Positions 9,675 to 18,988 of a stretch of DNA of 64,000 nt are shown here, in pieces (the first letter of the stretch is position 1; every line of letters begins with the position of its first letter). Both the position numbers and the translations under genes were made by a program. Below the pieces are notes generated by a model, which was not told the DNA's origin, ran no database searches, and saw only the letters and a program-made list of their open reading frames with translations. The stretch is from an uncultured Clostridiaceae bacterium (GTDB taxonomy: Bacteria > Bacillota > Clostridia > TANB77 > CAG-508): positions 51,706 to 115,705 of the forward strand of contig CANRSN010000003.1 of assembly GCA_947642455.1 (NCBI GenBank). The letters are read 5' to 3'.

Positions 9675-9757
9675 GTCAATGTGGCGAAATTGGTATACGC
9701 ACATCACTCAAAATGATGCGGGAAACCATGTGGGTTCGAGTCCCACCATTGACACCA
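9675..9757 (+). tRNA. tRNA-Leu (anticodon CAA)
   Basis: Acceptor strands GTCAATG (9675-9681) and CATTGAC (9747-9753) pair perfectly, followed by discriminator A and an encoded CCA. The D arm contains AAATTGGTATA. The anticodon stem CATCA/TGATG encloses loop CTCAAAA, giving anticodon CAA, which reads UUG. The long variable arm (about 11 nt) is typical of class II tRNA-Leu, and the T arm is GTGGG TTCGAGT CCCAC. The region immediately downstream is accessory and starts with an integrase remnant on the other strand, so this tRNA is a likely integration site. Confidence 0.95.
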
Positions 9758-9761
9758 TAAC

Positions 9762-9893
9762 TCAAATACCATTTGAAGATGGAGAGTTGCTTTCTTCATT
9801 TTCTTTCTTTTTATCTGTAAGTTTAAAAGTATCTTCTAAAACACTAGCAGAAATTTTTTTAGAGTTACTATCTAAATGAGCATAATTGTATTT
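9762..9893 (-). pseudogene. C-terminal remnant of a tyrosine integrase
   Basis: Read on the minus strand, the frame ending with TGA at 9762-9764 encodes YNYAHLDSNSKKISASVLED followed by a Lys/Glu-rich tail. Y-x-HLD-xxSK is the C-terminal active-site Tyr region of phage- and ICE-type integrases. Only about 43 codons remain; upstream the frame merges into the start of the plus-strand gene at 9876. Its position, five bases from the 3' end of tRNA-Leu and pointing towards the tRNA, is where an integrase of an element inserted at that tRNA is expected. Inference from motif and position only. Confidence 0.55.
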
Positions 9894-10154
9894 GATAAAG
9901 AAAAACATGAATCTGTTGATGGTATAGAAATAGGAGATGCTGACTCAAAAAGAATGTTAGAAGCATATATTAATTATTGTTTAAAACAACATAGAAGTAA
10001 TCCTAGAGAAATAAAGTTTGCTAAATCTTCGATAGACTTTTCAAATGAATTAACACATAATAGAACGGCAAATTTGATGGATGCAGAGCTATGTTATACG
10101 GCAGTTGTTTCTACAGTTAATATTATAAGAACGATAAATAAGTATAATACATAA
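9876..10154 (+). CDS. Hypothetical protein (92 aa) upstream of HipA-like kinase
   Basis: A 92-residue soluble protein that I do not recognise; no membrane segment or clear motif. The ATG at 9876 has no good ribosome site and lies inside the integrase remnant on the other strand, so the true N-terminus may have been lost in the rearrangement that made this junction. It ends 22 bases before the HipA-like gene, which has its own AACGGAGG site. Co-transcription with that module is likely, and a role as partner or regulator is possible but unsupported. Confidence 0.45.
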   Translation: MSIIVFDKEKHESVDGIEIGDADSKRMLEAYINYCLKQHRSNPREIKFAKSSIDFSNELTHNRTANLMDAELCYTAVVSTVNIIRTINKYNT

Positions 10155-10176
10155 AAGTTAAGAACGGAGGAATTAA

Positions 10177-11105
10177 ATGTTTGAAGTTAAAAACTTTGAT
10201 AACTGGATAGAAGATAAAATTTCTGGAAAGTTTGGTAGTGGTGCTAGTGAAAAAGTATGGCTTATTAATCCAGAAACAAACGAAAAGGGACTTTTTAAAT
10301 TTCCAAAAGTAAAAGACAAAGAAAAGAGAATAATAACAGGAGAATACTGGGCTGAAAAGTTAGCTACTGAAATGGAAAACTAATAGATGTAGAATGTGCA
10401 AAAGTTGATATAGGTACATATAAAGGAAGAATTGGCTCAATGAGTTATAATATACTAGAAAATAAATATGACAATTTATTTGAAGGTATTTACTTTATAC
10501 AAAAACATTATCCATATTATAATAAAAGCAAATTAGAAGATACTTATAGTAATATGAAATATTCTATACAAATGATAGAAAAAAGTATATTAGAAGATTA
10601 TTATTTTGATATTAGAAAAATATATAAGATGATTATTTTTGATATACTTATAGGAAATAGTGATAGACATCATAGTAATTGGGCTATTAAACATAAAAAA
10701 GCAATAGAAAACAATATGATACATGTAACATTAGATTTATGTCCTCTATATGATAATGGTTCATCGTTATGTGCATATGAAGATAATAATAATTTAGATA
10801 TATTTTTCAAAGACAAGATGAAATTTGAAGCATTAGTAAACACGAAATCGAAATCTACAATAGGATGGGAAAATGAAAGACCAATAAGACATTTTGAATT
10901 ACTTAGCAAACTAAAAGAAAATTCATATTTAATAACATTGCCATACATAGAGAATATTAAAAATAATATTAATGAACAAAGTATTGATAAACTATTAAAA
11001 GAATTTGATAATAATATAATAAATAATGATATGAAAAGATTATTAAAAATGTTCCTTTTAGAGAGAAGAAAAAGAATGCTAGAAATATATGATATTATAG
11101 ATTAG
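10177..11105 (+). pseudogene. HipA-like serine/threonine kinase, broken by a -1 frameshift
   Basis: The first frame (10177-10383) has the N-terminal kinase lobe and stops after the EKLATEM motif. The correct continuation, GKLIDVECAKVDIGTYKGRI, lies one base back: a G or A appears missing at about 10374 (ATGGAAAA instead of ATGGGAAAA). The second part carries the HipA/CtkA catalytic signature ILIGNSDRHHSNW and the metal-binding LYDNGSS. Repaired length is about 310 residues. It lacks the HipA N-terminal subdomain, as HipT-type kinases do. The next gene may supply that part. The break is in a short run, so a sequencing error is as likely as true inactivation. Confidence 0.72.
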
Positions 11106-11118
11106 GGGGAAAGATAAA

Positions 11119-11481
11119 ATGAATGAGGATTTAGTATATTTAACATGGACAGATGTAAATACAGGTAATAAATATAAAGTAGCGATGCTATATAAAAAAA
11201 ATGAAACATATTACTTTAAATACATTTTAGAGAATGTAAAAGAAGCACAAGAGAAAGGGTTTGAACTTTTAATTGCATTTCCACAAATTAATGCAACTTA
11301 TGAAAATCCACAATTATTTGCTGTGTTCAGTAGTCGATTGCCAGAACCAACAAGACCAGAAATTAAAGAAATTTTAGAAACTTATGGAATGACAGAATAT
11401 GATGAATTTGAGTTACTAAAAAGAAGTGGTGCAAAATTACCAACTGATAATTATGAATTTATAGGAGAAACAAATGTATAA
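11119..11481 (+). CDS. Small partner protein of the HipA-like kinase (HipS-like, tentative)
   Basis: A 120-residue soluble protein 13 bases after the kinase gene, with AGGGGGAAA upstream. It shows the pattern LFAVFSSRLPEPTRPEI, then an Asp-containing helix and the end LPTDNYEF. This resembles the separate small proteins that accompany HipA-type kinases lacking their own N-terminal subdomain (HipS of HipBST, or similar). I assign it from the gene order and this pattern only. It overlaps a small open frame at 11474. Confidence 0.45.
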   Translation: MNEDLVYLTWTDVNTGNKYKVAMLYKKNETYYFKYILENVKEAQEKGFELLIAFPQINATYENPQLFAVFSSRLPEPTRPEIKEILETYGMTEYDEFELLKRSGAKLPTDNYEFIGETNV

Positions 11482-11593
11482 TCCTAATACTAAAGAATTG
11501 TCTGAGAACATTAAGGAAGACTGGAGAGAACATTTTGAAACAACGTATTATCATTATCACTTTTATATTGATAACTTGGTAAATGCAATATGA
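11474..11593 (+). CDS. Small open reading frame overlapping the end of the HipS-like gene
   Basis: A 39-codon frame starting with ATG at 11474, seven bases after an AGGAGA ribosome site that lies inside the preceding gene. It overlaps that gene's stop by 8 bases, the arrangement of translational coupling. The peptide is rich in Tyr, His and Glu and is not recognised. It may be the 5' piece of a truncated third gene of the HipA-like module. Confidence 0.35.
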   Translation: MYNPNTKELSENIKEDWREHFETTYYHYHFYIDNLVNAI

Positions 11594-12208
11594 CATATTG
11601 TTAAAAGGTTTACTTATAATGCAAACTCATCAATTGATGATAGAAGAATTGATAGAAATAAGAGTGAATATAAAGACAGGAATGACAAATAAAACTAGCT
11701 AAAAACAAGTCTATACTAATTTTACTTGCACATTTCCTGCCATAATATTTTTACTGGACACATTATATATTTTCTAAAACCAGCACTGTTTGGCTTGGCG
11801 GAACGAGTTAAACCCAGACTGCGAACCCAACTTAATGGATTCTCCCGAGTAGCTCATTATGTGTAATGTCATTATTATTTAATTTTTCAGTGTACTATTA
11901 AATACATCTATTATGTATCATCTTTTTATGTAAATTTCTATAAATTTAATTTGATTTATCAATATAATTCATGTCAGGTCTCGTTATTAATTTCTCATAT
12001 ATTTTTACATATAAATCAATTCATGAAAAATAATCTTTTCAACTCTATTCTTAATATTATTCATTTTCTTTACCCATTCCATTTGATTATTAGCTTTTAG
12101 TTCTTCTGTTATGTTCTCTTTTTCAGCAAATGGAACAAACTGAAAGAAATAAAATCGCTTTGTATATATTCAATAGTGCAAAAATTAATATTATCATCTC
12201 AAAGAAAC
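11594..12208. other. Gene-free, decayed stretch with a GC-rich block
   Basis: No convincing gene. A 27-codon frame from ATG near 11620 has no ribosome site and looks like coding debris. A block at about 11780-11860 is clearly richer in G and C than its surroundings (CTTGGCGGAACGAG, CCCGAGTAGC) and resembles neither the palindromic repeat family elsewhere in the window nor a tRNA that I can fold. Confidence 0.4.
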
Positions 12209-13203
12209 GTGAAGTGAAAATTTAAATTCCAGTTTTAAAAGTAAATGAAAAATTGTAAAGGAAAGTTCTAGAAAAATTCAGTTTCTAGGACTTTTTCACT
12301 TCTAAAACTATTGATTTTTTACATAAAATAGAATAAAATATATACAAAGATAAATTTAGAAACATCACAAACAGACAAATGGTTAATAATTTTTTAAACT
12401 TTCTAAGATTAAAGTCCATTTGCCTAGAATAACAATATTTACTTATTTTGTATTTGTTTTTGAATTGCTTTCTATTAACTTTTTCTTTCAAAGATAGATT
12501 AGTTAGACCAAACTTTTTAAATACTCCCATATCAATGTAGTTGTAGATTGTTTTTTCAAACAAGTTAATTTGTTCTTTATGAGTAGCAAGTATTTGATAA
12601 ATGGATTGTCCTTGTTTTACTAAGGGAACAAGAATATTTGCGATATCATCTCTTTGAGTTTCTGTAATATTGCTACCTTCTCTACAATTACTAAGTCGAA
12701 ACGATATTTTTCATGAGCAAAATTAGCATTGTAGAAATATTTATCTAAATGACATTTAGCCATATTAGGACAACAATTACAAGCACTAGGAGAACGGTCA
12801 CGCTTAGAGCAAGTTTCTTCTTGATATCTTGAACATTTTCTCTTGCAACCATGACATTCTTTTAAATGAATACAGATACTTTTTTGATTAAAAGCATTTC
12901 TGCGTTTTAAATCGCTGTGTTTTCTAATTTCTTTAGCAACAGTAGTAGGATCTTTTCCAATGGTTTGAGCTATAGCTGTTTTGCTAGAACGAGATTCTAT
13001 ACCTTTTTGAATAATTTGTCTTTCTTGTAAAGTTAAATGAGTATTATCATATTTCATAATTACAACATCCTTTCGTAATCAGAAACATTCCATAATACTA
13101 TTATACCAAAAAGGAACTTAGTCTTACAAATTCAACTGAAATTGGGTGTAAGACTAAATTCTTTTTGCTTATTTTAAAACTGGAATCTAAATTTTCACTT
13201 CAC
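12209..13203 (-). mobile_element. Decayed IS30-type insertion sequence
   Basis: The element is bounded by 32-base inverted repeats (12209-12240 and 13172-13203) that differ at one base. It encloses an IS30-like transposase on the minus strand that is broken and lacks its catalytic C-terminal half. Total length is about 995 bp, against 1.0-1.2 kb plus for active IS30 elements with full transposases. I see no clear target duplication. Confidence 0.75.
12285..13057 (-). pseudogene. IS30-family transposase fragment
   Basis: From ATG at 13057 the frame encodes the IS30 helix-turn-helix start (LTLQERQIIQKGI, KDPTTVAKEIRKH) and a Cys-rich metal-binding stretch. A frameshift near 12700 follows. The reading then resumes in another frame with REGSNITETQRDDI, VPLVKQGQSIYQI and FEKTIYNYIDMGVF, which are IS30 landmarks. 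The sequence then becomes unrelated, so the DDE catalytic core is missing. The product cannot be active. Confidence 0.75.
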
Positions 13204-13354
13204 ATTTCTAAAAACAGACAATATAAAGATTGAATTATGTTAAATATTATGTTATAATAAGTATAGATGCAAGATGAACATGTATTTTAGTACTCCAAAT
13301 TGCATAAGGAAAATGGTCATTTTAATTAGTTTATATTTAAAGGAGGAAAAATCT

Positions 13355-13690
13355 ATGAAGACCACAGACACTAAGGGAACATATCCAATGAGAGCACTTG
13401 AAATGGTAGAATTCATTGACAGTGCTGCAAGAAACTTTCGGAAAAGCTATATGAATGAAGTAAACACAATGCTTGACATTGAGCAGGATGTTCTTGATGC
13501 AATTATTGTTGATTTTGTCAATAGGGTAGCTGCTTCTCAGTGTATAGACTATGCTTTATACACTGAAGACCTGCAAAAAGCTGATAGAAATCAGGAACGT
13601 GATTGGCATCTGAATTTTGACCTTACGAAACGTATTCTTCGTAGCAGGGCAGAAAATTACAAGCATGAAGGTGCAAGTAAGAAAAGCTAA
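13355..13690 (+). CDS. Hypothetical protein (111 aa), probably acquired
   Basis: ATG at 13355 follows a strong AAAGGAGG site; an upstream in-frame ATG at 13274 lacks one. The product is soluble, helical and charged, with no motif I recognise. Base composition and codon use differ from neighbours: it uses CGT, CGG (13439-13441), CTG and GCT freely and is visibly richer in G+C. It lies immediately outside the decayed IS element. Probably recently transferred; function unknown. Confidence 0.6.
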   Translation: MKTTDTKGTYPMRALEMVEFIDSAARNFRKSYMNEVNTMLDIEQDVLDAIIVDFVNRVAASQCIDYALYTEDLQKADRNQERDWHLNFDLTKRILRSRAENYKHEGASKKS

Positions 13691-13899
13691 GATAAATGCT
13701 AGAAAATCCATAGTTTTGGACTATATAAAAAGTGTTATTTAATACTAAAAATAAATAAGTATAAAGCCACATCAAAAGGCTTTATAGAAAATATAAAGAA
13801 GAAAATAAATGAAGAATCAATAAAAAATATATTGTGTAATTTCAATAATGATTTTATAAGTTAAAAGATAATAATAAAATATTAAAAGAAGGAAAAACA

Positions 13900-14787
13900 A
13901 TGAATTATAGTTATGTTATAGGAATTGAAAACGTAGATAAACCGAAAGAAAATAATTTTGAAATAAAACCATATGGAAATAATTATGGCATTTCATTTTC
14001 AAGTGATAAAAAAGAAATGATAGACAATATTGAAATATGGAACAAAGATAATAATAATATACCTATAATCGTATCTATTCCACATAGTGGAACATATTTG
14101 CCAGTAACAATGAAAGAAAAATTAATTGATAACATTATTTTACCAAATATGGATTGGTATTTGCCAAAATTATATTTATTTTTACAGGATTTAGGCATAA
14201 CTACACTTATTAATAATGTTAGTAGATATGTAATTGATACTAATAGAGAAATAACTGATTGTAAAAGTGATTCTTATGTCAAAAATTACATATATACTAA
14301 GACAACATTCAATCATGAAATGTATAAAAAAGTATTAGGTAATAATGAAATAAATTATAGAATAAAAGAATATTATAATCCATATCATAACTTTATTACT
14401 AATCTCATAAGTAATAAATTAGCTAAATTTAATAAAGTATATTTGATAGATTTACATAGTTTTGGAAAAGACATTGAAGAAGATATAGTCTTAGGCAATA
14501 AAAATTATAAAACTGCAAGTTATGAATTTACAAATTTAATTAAAGATTCATTAGAAAAAAATGAATTTAAAATAAGTCTAAATAAGCCTTATAGTGGTGG
14601 ATATATTGTAAAAAAATATGCAGGTGAAAATGTCGAAACAATGCAAATAGAATTAAGTTATAAGAAATATATTGAAAATAGAGTTTTTGGAAATGAAGCT
14701 TTTCCTAAAATAGATAATAACTTATTTAATAAAACACAAGAAAAACTTAAGAGACTTTTTGAAGAATTAATTGAAAAGACTAAATAA
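13900..14787 (+). CDS. N-formylglutamate amidohydrolase family protein
   Basis: A 295-residue protein with the family's landmarks in order: IPHSGTYLP, then SRYVIDTNRE, LIDLHSFG (metal or catalytic His), KPYSGGYI and the late MQIELS. These match the zinc-peptidase-like FGase fold. The N-terminal 45 residues are extra. Family members release formate from N-formylglutamate or hydrolyse related amides; here no histidine-degradation gene is near, so the substrate is open. It is followed by a strong bidirectional terminator. The sequence before it (13700-13890) contains coding-like debris ending at a TAA near 13862. Confidence 0.75.
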   Translation: MNYSYVIGIENVDKPKENNFEIKPYGNNYGISFSSDKKEMIDNIEIWNKDNNNIPIIVSIPHSGTYLPVTMKEKLIDNIILPNMDWYLPKLYLFLQDLGITTLINNVSRYVIDTNREITDCKSDSYVKNYIYTKTTFNHEMYKKVLGNNEINYRIKEYYNPYHNFITNLISNKLAKFNKVYLIDLHSFGKDIEEDIVLGNKNYKTASYEFTNLIKDSLEKNEFKISLNKPYSGGYIVKKYAGENVETMQIELSYKKYIENRVFGNEAFPKIDNNLFNKTQEKLKRLFEELIEKTK

Positions 14788-14811
14788 GATTTAATAGCTG
14801 AGTTGTTTTAA

Positions 14812-14843
14812 CCCTGCTCTCTTATTACAATAAGAGAGCAGGG
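14812..14843. terminator. Strong bidirectional terminator
   Basis: Near-perfect GC-rich hairpin: a 15-base arm, CCCTGCTCTCTTATT, and its exact complement with almost no loop, between two convergent genes (ends at 14787 and 14852). It is the most stable hairpin in this AT-rich stretch. Confidence 0.85.
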
Positions 14844-14851
14844 GAAATCAT

Positions 14852-15640
14852 TTAGTGAAATTTGACGTTACCGTTTTTGGATGTAATATAACCAGATACA
14901 TTAAAAATACCTCTCAACTTCGGATTGTTTTTGCAACTTCCGTTTTTAGAGTCCACAGATACATTGGAAGTTCCTATATTTGCAATAGTTACATCAACAT
15001 TTCCATTTTTATTGACAACATTTAATGTCATATTGCAGTGTGCTATTGAATCAACCTTAACATTCCCATTTTTGCATTCGATAGTTAAATTCTGGAATCT
15101 TGCTGATACATTGGCATTTCCGTTTTTGCTTTCAACGTTAATGCTATTAGCATTAACAGAAGAGGCTACATTGATATTTCCACATTTGCTTTCAACAGAA
15201 AATTTTTCAAATGCCTTAGCAGGAATTTGAACATCGAGCATTAGACCACCACTACTTCCAAAATTATTGATAACAACTGCACTTTGGGAAATTATAGAAT
15301 TTCCAGATATTATAGACATATTGTTATAGCTGTTTGAAACGCCATCTGTTTTCAAAGAAACAAGGACTTCATCGTTATGTCTTGTTACAAAAAATTCAAG
15401 ATCGTTGTCCATAATAGCTGAACCATGAAGATGTGCTGTTATTTCGTTTGTGTTACAAGCAGACACTTTTACATTGACATTGCTGCTATCAATAGTAATC
15501 CGATTAACTCCATTTGCCGATTCCCTTTTGGTTTCGTCAAATTTTTTACATGAACTATCATCACAAGAGTCTCCATTGATTACCCGTCCATTTACAATTG
15601 TTACATTGCCACCATATACTTTGCCATTAATAATAACCAT
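14852..15640 (-). CDS. DUF4097-type beta-repeat protein
   Basis: A protein of about 262 residues. A longer frame reaches 15736, but the minus-strand ATG at 15640 has an ideal AGGAGG site and the extra N-terminus would be unlikely Ile-rich sequence. The C-terminal half is a ladder of short beta repeats built around SKNGN/NKNGN/ECKNGNV, the pattern of DUF4097 (putative adhesin-like right-handed beta structure). No signal peptide with this start, so it is probably cytoplasmic. Codon use differs from neighbours (CGG at 15584-15586 and 15500-15502), suggesting transfer. Function unknown; in other Firmicutes such genes sit beside regulators of envelope stress. Confidence 0.7.
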   Translation of the reverse strand: MVIINGKVYGGNVTIVNGRVINGDSCDDSSCKKFDETKRESANGVNRITIDSSNVNVKVSACNTNEITAHLHGSAIMDNDLEFFVTRHNDEVLVSLKTDGVSNSYNNMSIISGNSIISQSAVVINNFGSSGGLMLDVQIPAKAFEKFSVESKCGNINVASSVNANSINVESKNGNANVSARFQNLTIECKNGNVKVDSIAHCNMTLNVVNKNGNVDVTIANIGTSNVSVDSKNGSCKNNPKLRGIFNVSGYITSKNGNVKFH

Positions 15641-15976
15641 AATTTTTCCTCCTAAAATTTGTATTATAATAATTATTATCAGATACATACAGGAAAATGT
15701 TACTTTGGGAATCCCATACATATAATTATTATACACTATTATGTTAAATAATGCAAATGTATTTGACTATAAACAGTAACAAATTGTACTCTTTTTTTGC
15801 TGACTATAAAACAACAAAATACAAAAAAGTAATTGAAAAAAAATAAAATTGTTGATATAATCAACAAATGAAATAGTACAAATTTGAATTCAGTAAAAAA
15901 CTATATGTAATAATAATTAGAAAAATGTATAAAAGGAGCAGAGAGATTTAACTATAAAATAAAAACGGAGAAAAAG

Positions 15977-16669
15977 ATGAAAAATAATGAAGAAATAAGA
16001 AAAGAATTATTTGAATTAGCAGACGAAAAATACAAGAAATTTCATAGTGGGTTATGTCCAGGAACAAACAATATAATAGGGGTAAGAGTTCCAATATTAA
16101 GAAAATACGCAAAAGAAATAGTAAAAGAAGGGTATAAAACATATTTAGAAAATGCAGAAAATAACTATTATGAAGAAATAATGTTACAAGGTATGGTAAT
16201 AGGGCTTGCAAAAATAGAGATAGATGAGTTTCAAGAGTACCTAAAAAAATTTATACCAAAAATAGACAATTGGGCTATATGTGATGTAACAATATCAACA
16301 TTAAAACTCACACAAAAGCACAAAGAAGAAATGTGGAAGTTTATACGAAGTTACATAAAATCAGACAAGGAATTTGAAGTAAGATTTGCAATAGTAATGA
16401 TGTTAAGTTATTACATAGATGAAAATTATATAGAACAAGTTTTGAAAATACTGAATAATATAAAACATGAAGGGTACTATGTCAAAATGGCAGTAGCTTG
16501 GGCTATCTCAGTAGCATTTATTAAATTTCCAGAAGAAACATGGAAATTAATAAAAAACAATAACTTAGATAATTTTACATTCAATAAATCTTTACAAAAG
16601 ATAATAGAATCATATAGAGTAGACCAAAAAACGAAACGAGAGATAAAAAATATGAAAAGAAAAGAATAA
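15977..16669 (+). CDS. DNA alkylation repair protein (AlkD-like)
   Basis: A 230-residue all-helical HEAT-like repeat protein. It has the family start KKFHSGLCPG, then GVRVPILRKYAKE, and the later DNWAICDV and VRFAIVMMLSYY helices. AlkD-like enzymes excise alkylated purines from DNA. ATG at 15977 follows ACGGAGAAAAAG. It ends 26 bases before the deacetylase gene and is probably co-transcribed with it. Confidence 0.85.
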   Translation: MKNNEEIRKELFELADEKYKKFHSGLCPGTNNIIGVRVPILRKYAKEIVKEGYKTYLENAENNYYEEIMLQGMVIGLAKIEIDEFQEYLKKFIPKIDNWAICDVTISTLKLTQKHKEEMWKFIRSYIKSDKEFEVRFAIVMMLSYYIDENYIEQVLKILNNIKHEGYYVKMAVAWAISVAFIKFPEETWKLIKNNNLDNFTFNKSLQKIIESYRVDQKTKREIKNMKRKE

Positions 16670-16695
16670 TATTTTTTATGGGGGAACAATAGAAA

Positions 16696-17616
16696 ATGGA
16701 ATTAGAAGTATGGAGAAAAAAACATATTAGATTTGATAGAATAATAATGGTAACACTAATAATTACTTCAATTATATGGTTATTTACTACATCTGGTGCA
16801 AAGTTTGCTACATACTACAATAGTTCAATATATACAATTGCACTAGAGAAAAAATGTGAACAAATAAAGCAAGATGAGCAAAGAAAAGAAGAAGAGAGAA
16901 TAAGAATTGAACAGGAAAGAGAGAGAGAAAGAGAATTAGAAAGGCTAAAAAAATATGCTCCATTAACACAAGAACAAATAGAAAAAGTAAACAATATATA
17001 TTCACAAGAAGAGAAAGTAGCTTTTTTAACTTTTGATGATGGACCATCTCCAGCAGTAACACCTTTAATATTAGACTTATTAAAAAAAGAAAATATAAAG
17101 GCAACATTTTTCGTATTAGGAGATAGGGTAGTAGCAAATCCAGAATTAGTAAAAAGAGCATATGAAGAAGGTCATTATATAGCAAATCATGGAAAAACAC
17201 ATATATATAGTCAAATATATACAAATTCTCAAACAGTTTTAGATGAGTACAATATTACAAATCAAGCAATACGAAATGCCATAGGAGACCAAAACTACAA
17301 TGCAAGAGTATTCAGGTTCCCAGGAGGATATGCAGGTGGCATATATAGTGAAATAAAAAAAGAAGCAAGAGTAGTATTAAACAACAATGGAATAGCTTCA
17401 TTAGATTGGAATGCACTCTCAAAAGATTCAGAAGGAGCTAAAACAAAAGAGCAACTAATACAAAATGTTATAACAACTGTAGGTCAAAAAAATTGTGTAG
17501 TAATATTAATGCATGATGCAAATAATAAAATTCTTACTTATGAGACTTTGCCAGATGTAATAAATTATTTAAGGCAAAATGGATATACTTTTAAATGTTT
17601 ATATGATATTTTATAA
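16696..17616 (+). CDS. Membrane-anchored polysaccharide deacetylase
   Basis: A 306-residue protein. A membrane helix (about residues 16-34) is followed by a charged coiled-coil stalk rich in Glu/Arg (about 52-86) and then a NodB domain. Catalytic motifs are intact: TFDDGPS at 112-118, the metal-binding His165/His169 in ANHGKTH, RFPGGY, DWNAL and the final LMHD. This is a type II membrane protein with the enzyme outside, expected to N-deacetylate peptidoglycan GlcNAc or a similar glycan. The GGGGAACA ribosome site overlaps the end of the AlkD-like transcript. Confidence 0.9.
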   Translation: MELEVWRKKHIRFDRIIMVTLIITSIIWLFTTSGAKFATYYNSSIYTIALEKKCEQIKQDEQRKEEERIRIEQERERERELERLKKYAPLTQEQIEKVNNIYSQEEKVAFLTFDDGPSPAVTPLILDLLKKENIKATFFVLGDRVVANPELVKRAYEEGHYIANHGKTHIYSQIYTNSQTVLDEYNITNQAIRNAIGDQNYNARVFRFPGGYAGGIYSEIKKEARVVLNNNGIASLDWNALSKDSEGAKTKEQLIQNVITTVGQKNCVVILMHDANNKILTYETLPDVINYLRQNGYTFKCLYDIL

Positions 17617-17717
17617 TAAGTTAAAGATCAACTTTATTATATAAGAAAAGGTATAAAAGTACAGTTAGTAAAATATAATTAATTTTATATTATAAAAAAT
17701 ATTAAGGTGGGAAAAAT

Positions 17718-18581
17718 ATGTATGATGTAATAATAATAGGAAGTGGACCAGCTGGAATATCAGCTAGTTTATATACACAAAGAGCAAATTTAAAAACACT
17801 TATAATATCAAAATCAGTAGGGGTTTTAGAAAAAGTAAAACAAATTGAGAATTATTATGGTTTTGAAAATCCAATATCGGGAAAAGAACTTGCAGAAAAT
17901 GGTATAAATCAAGCTAAAAGATTAGGTGTAGAATTTATAAAAGATGAAGTTGTAAAAATAGAAAAAGAGACAAATTTTATAGTAGAAACAATAAATAGAA
18001 AATATGAAGCTAAAGCAATAGTTATGGCAACAGGAAGTTCAAGGAAAAATCCTAACATAAAAGGAATAAAGGAATTTGAGGGAAGAGGAGTTAGTTATTG
18101 TGCTACATGTGATGCGTTTTTTTATAGACAAAAGAATGTAGCTGTTCTAGGAAGTGGGCAATATGCACTGCATGAAGCAAGGGAGCTTTTGCAAGTCGCA
18201 AATTCAGTTACAATATTTACAAATGGTGAAGAATTAATAGAAAACAGAGACTTAGACTTAGATGTTGAAATAGAATTTAAAAAAGTAAAAGAAGTAATAG
18301 GAAATACAAAAGTCGATGAAATACAATTTGAAGATGATTCTAAAAAACCAATAGATGGTGTATTTATAGCATTGGGAGTTGCATCTAGTAGTGATTTGGC
18401 AAGAAAGATTGGAGCCAGAATAGATAATAAAAACAATATAATAGTAAATCAGAATATGCAAACTTCAATACCTATGTTATATGCTTGTGGTGATTGCACT
18501 GGAGGAACATTGCAAATTGCAAAAGCAGTATATGAAGGAATGGTAGCAGGTTTAAACATAATTAAGGAATTAAGAAAATAA
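17718..18581 (+). CDS. trxB: Thioredoxin reductase
   Basis: A 287-residue FAD/NAD(P)H enzyme. The N-terminal GSGPAGISA motif binds FAD, the redox pair CATC is at residues 128-131 and GSGQYALHEA begins the nucleotide domain. The C-terminal ACGDCTGGTLQIAKAVYEG closes the FAD site. It is a little shorter than typical TrxB (310-320). trxA follows 90 bases later, giving a complete thioredoxin system. Confidence 0.9.
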   Translation: MYDVIIIGSGPAGISASLYTQRANLKTLIISKSVGVLEKVKQIENYYGFENPISGKELAENGINQAKRLGVEFIKDEVVKIEKETNFIVETINRKYEAKAIVMATGSSRKNPNIKGIKEFEGRGVSYCATCDAFFYRQKNVAVLGSGQYALHEARELLQVANSVTIFTNGEELIENRDLDLDVEIEFKKVKEVIGNTKVDEIQFEDDSKKPIDGVFIALGVASSSDLARKIGARIDNKNNIIVNQNMQTSIPMLYACGDCTGGTLQIAKAVYEGMVAGLNIIKELRK

Positions 18582-18671
18582 TATCTAAATAGATTATATC
18601 ACGAAAGTGACATAATATAGAATTCTGGGGTGATTTTCAACCCTAAATATATTATATAAGGAGGAATTAAA

Positions 18672-18980
18672 ATGGCAGTTATAGAAGTTACAGAAAACAA
18701 TTTTGAAAAAGAGGTATTAAAATCAGAAATACCAGTATTAGTAGATTTTTGGGCAAGTTGGTGTGGTCCATGTAAGATGATGGCACCAGTAGTAGAGGAA
18801 ATTTCTCAAGAAATGTCTGGAAAAGCAAAAGTTTGTAAGGTTAATATAGATGATTATCCAAGTTTAGCAACTAAATATCAAATTATGAGTATACCAACTT
18901 TTCTAACATTTGAAAATGGAAAAGTAAAGAATATGACAGTTGGAGTTCAAGACAAAAAAGATATAATTAGTAAATTATAA
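18672..18980 (+). CDS. trxA: Thioredoxin
   Basis: A 102-residue protein with the canonical WCGPC active site (Cys31, Cys34), preceded by VDFWAS and followed by the cis-Pro segment MSIPTF. The ribosome site AAGGAGG is ideal. It partners with the upstream reductase. A short hairpin (GGGTGATTTTCAACCC) lies between the two genes. Confidence 0.95.
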   Translation: MAVIEVTENNFEKEVLKSEIPVLVDFWASWCGPCKMMAPVVEEISQEMSGKAKVCKVNIDDYPSLATKYQIMSIPTFLTFENGKVKNMTVGVQDKKDIISKL

Positions 18981-18988
18981 CATTGTTA

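Noticed and set aside
9631-9879. 82-codon open frame across tRNA-Leu
   Set aside because: It is a translation of the tRNA sequence (MWRNWYTH-type false protein) with no ribosome site.
10369-10384. HipA-like frameshift as CGG-type recoding
   Set aside because: It is a -1 shift in ATGGAAAA with no CGG, so an ordinary indel or sequencing error.
14925-15725. Plus-strand open frames over the DUF4097 gene
   Set aside because: Shadow frames of a repeat-rich minus-strand gene; no ribosome sites and no family features.
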